From Pseudomonadota bacterium (GTDB lineage Bacteria > Pseudomonadota > Alphaproteobacteria > Rhodospirillales > Casp-alpha2), in the NCBI GenBank assembly GCA_022563215.1, contig JADFNT010000086.1:1-7095 (forward strand): a stretch of 7,095 nucleotides of DNA. The letters are read 5' to 3'. Positions 6,180-7,095 of the stretch are shown in pieces. Below the pieces are notes generated by a model. The model saw only the letters and a program-made list of their open reading frames with translations, was not told the DNA's origin and ran no database searches. A program made the position numbers and the translations under genes. Numbering within the stretch: position 1 is the first letter of the stretch; every line of letters starts with the position of its first letter.

Positions 6180-7095
6180 ATGGGGATTTCTAAAAACATC
6201 CGGACGATTGAAGACAAGGCCCCGGCCCGGAAATCCGCCCCGGAGTCCACGCCTGAGTCCCCCCTTGAGTCCCGGGGCGCGGTCAAGCAACGGACCCTGA
6301 AAACCTCCATCGATTGTTCCGGCATTGGGCTCCACTCCGGGGTCAAGGTTTCGATGACCCTGAACCCCGCCGACGCCAACACCGGCATTAGCTTCAAGCG
6401 CACCGACATTGCCGGCGGCGGCGCCGTGATCCCGGCCCGTTGGGATTATGTCGTCGATACCCGACTGTCGACGACGCTCGGCAACGAAGACGGCGTCACC
6501 ATCGGCACCGTCGAACACCTGATGGCGGCCTTGGCCGGTTGCGGCATCGACAACGCCTTGATCGAATTGAACGGCCCGGAAGTGCCGATCATGGACGGCA
6601 GCGCCCAGCCTTTCGTGTTCCTGGTGGAATGCGCCGGCGTCGTCGAGCAGGATGCGGCCCGGCGCGTGATCCGGATCCTGAAAACGGTGTCCGTCGACGG
6701 TGAATACGGCCAAGCCCGGCTTTCCCCCGGTTCTTTTCTTTCCCTCGATGTCGAGATCGATTTCGAAAGCAGCGCGGTGGCCAAGCAATCCCTTTCCATC
6801 GGCATCGTCAACGGCAGCTTCGGCAAGGAACTGGCTCGCGCCCGGACCTTCGGTTTCCTGCACCAGATAGAAGAACTGTGGGCCGCCGGCCTCGCCAAGG
6901 GCGGCTCGCTGGACAACGCCGTCGTCGTCAGCGGCGATAAGATCCTCAATGAGGGCGGGCTGCGTTACGACGACGAATTCGTCCGCCATAAGATCCTCGA
7001 TGCGGTCGGCGACCTGTACCTGGCCGGCAGCGCGATCATCGGGCGCTTCGAAGGCGTCCGTTCCGGGCACGCCGCCAACAACGCCCTTCTCAGAG
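6180..7095 (+). CDS. lpxC: UDP-3-O-acyl-N-acetylglucosamine deacetylase LpxC, 3' end outside window
   Basis: LpxC is the cytoplasmic Zn2+ deacetylase that makes the committed step of lipid A synthesis. The 305 visible residues align by eye with E. coli LpxC up to the SGHALNN region. Present are KQRTLK (36-41), [21 protein letters not shown] (108-118) with catalytic Glu112 and Zn ligand His113, [33 protein letters not shown] (267-278) with Zn ligands His270 and Asp274, and the catalytic His297 in RSGHAANN. No stop occurs before the edge, and only the C-terminal tail is missing. ATG 6180 has GGAG (6172-6175) 4 nt upstream; there is no ATG or GTG nearer to KQRTLK. This start adds a 35-residue lead rich in Pro, Ser, Glu and Lys, which E. 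coli LpxC lacks. The position after ftsZ is conserved across many proteobacteria. Confidence 0.96.
   Translation, partial: MGISKNIRTIEDKAPARKSAPESTPESPLESRGAVKQRTLKTSIDCSGIGLHSGVKVSMTLNPADANTGISFKRTDIAGGGAVIPARWDYVVDTRLSTTLGNEDGVTIGTVEHLMAALAGCGIDNALIELNGPEVPIMDGSAQPFVFLVECAGVVEQDAARRVIRILKTVSVDGEYGQARLSPGSFLSLDVEIDFESSAVAKQSLSIGIVNGSFGKELARARTFGFLHQIEELWAAGLAKGGSLDNAVVVSGDKILNEGGLRYDDEFVRHKILDAVGDLYLAGSAIIGRFEGVRSGHAANNALLR

Noticed and set aside
6141..7070. 309-codon open frame on the minus strand opposite lpxC
   Set aside because: Antisense of lpxC, whose catalytic and Zn-binding residues are all on the plus strand.

Overview
The window is a high-G+C stretch of the division and cell wall (dcw) cluster of an alphaproteobacterium, most likely Rhodospirillales-like. 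The gene order murB-ddl-ftsQ-ftsA-ftsZ-lpxC on one strand, the FtsA and FtsZ sequence style (FtsZ with a very long acidic linker and the tail [12 protein letters not shown]), and an alphaproteobacterial-type promoter ahead of lpxC all point this way. The placement rests on gene order and motif recognition only, with no database search.

Layout. Positions 1 to about 205 do not belong to the cluster. They hold a minus-strand fragment that reads like part of an F420/flavin-dependent luciferase-like oxidoreductase (LLM class), and it runs directly into a murB that has lost its first 60 or so codons. From about 195 the cluster is orderly: murB (5'-truncated), ddl, ftsQ, ftsA, an intervening 135-bp stretch that could encode a 39-residue peptide, ftsZ, a 209-bp gap with a candidate promoter and CtrA-like box, and lpxC running off the right edge.

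How the genes work together. MurB finishes UDP-MurNAc and Ddl makes the D-Ala-D-Ala dipeptide, so both supply the peptidoglycan precursor. FtsZ forms the cytokinetic ring, FtsA tethers it to the membrane, and FtsQ links the ring to the periplasmic septal synthesis machinery. LpxC commits UDP-acyl-GlcNAc to lipid A, the outer-membrane counterpart. The murB/ddl and ddl/ftsQ junctions are ATGA overlaps, so these genes look translationally coupled. ftsA, ftsZ and lpxC have their own leaders, which leaves room for separate control.

I see no undescribed system here. The points worth a second look are the left-end junction (rearrangement or chimeric assembly), the candidate CtrA box and promoter between ftsZ and lpxC, the small ORF between ftsA and ftsZ, the atypical codons at the start of ftsA, and a basic island inside the acidic FtsZ linker.
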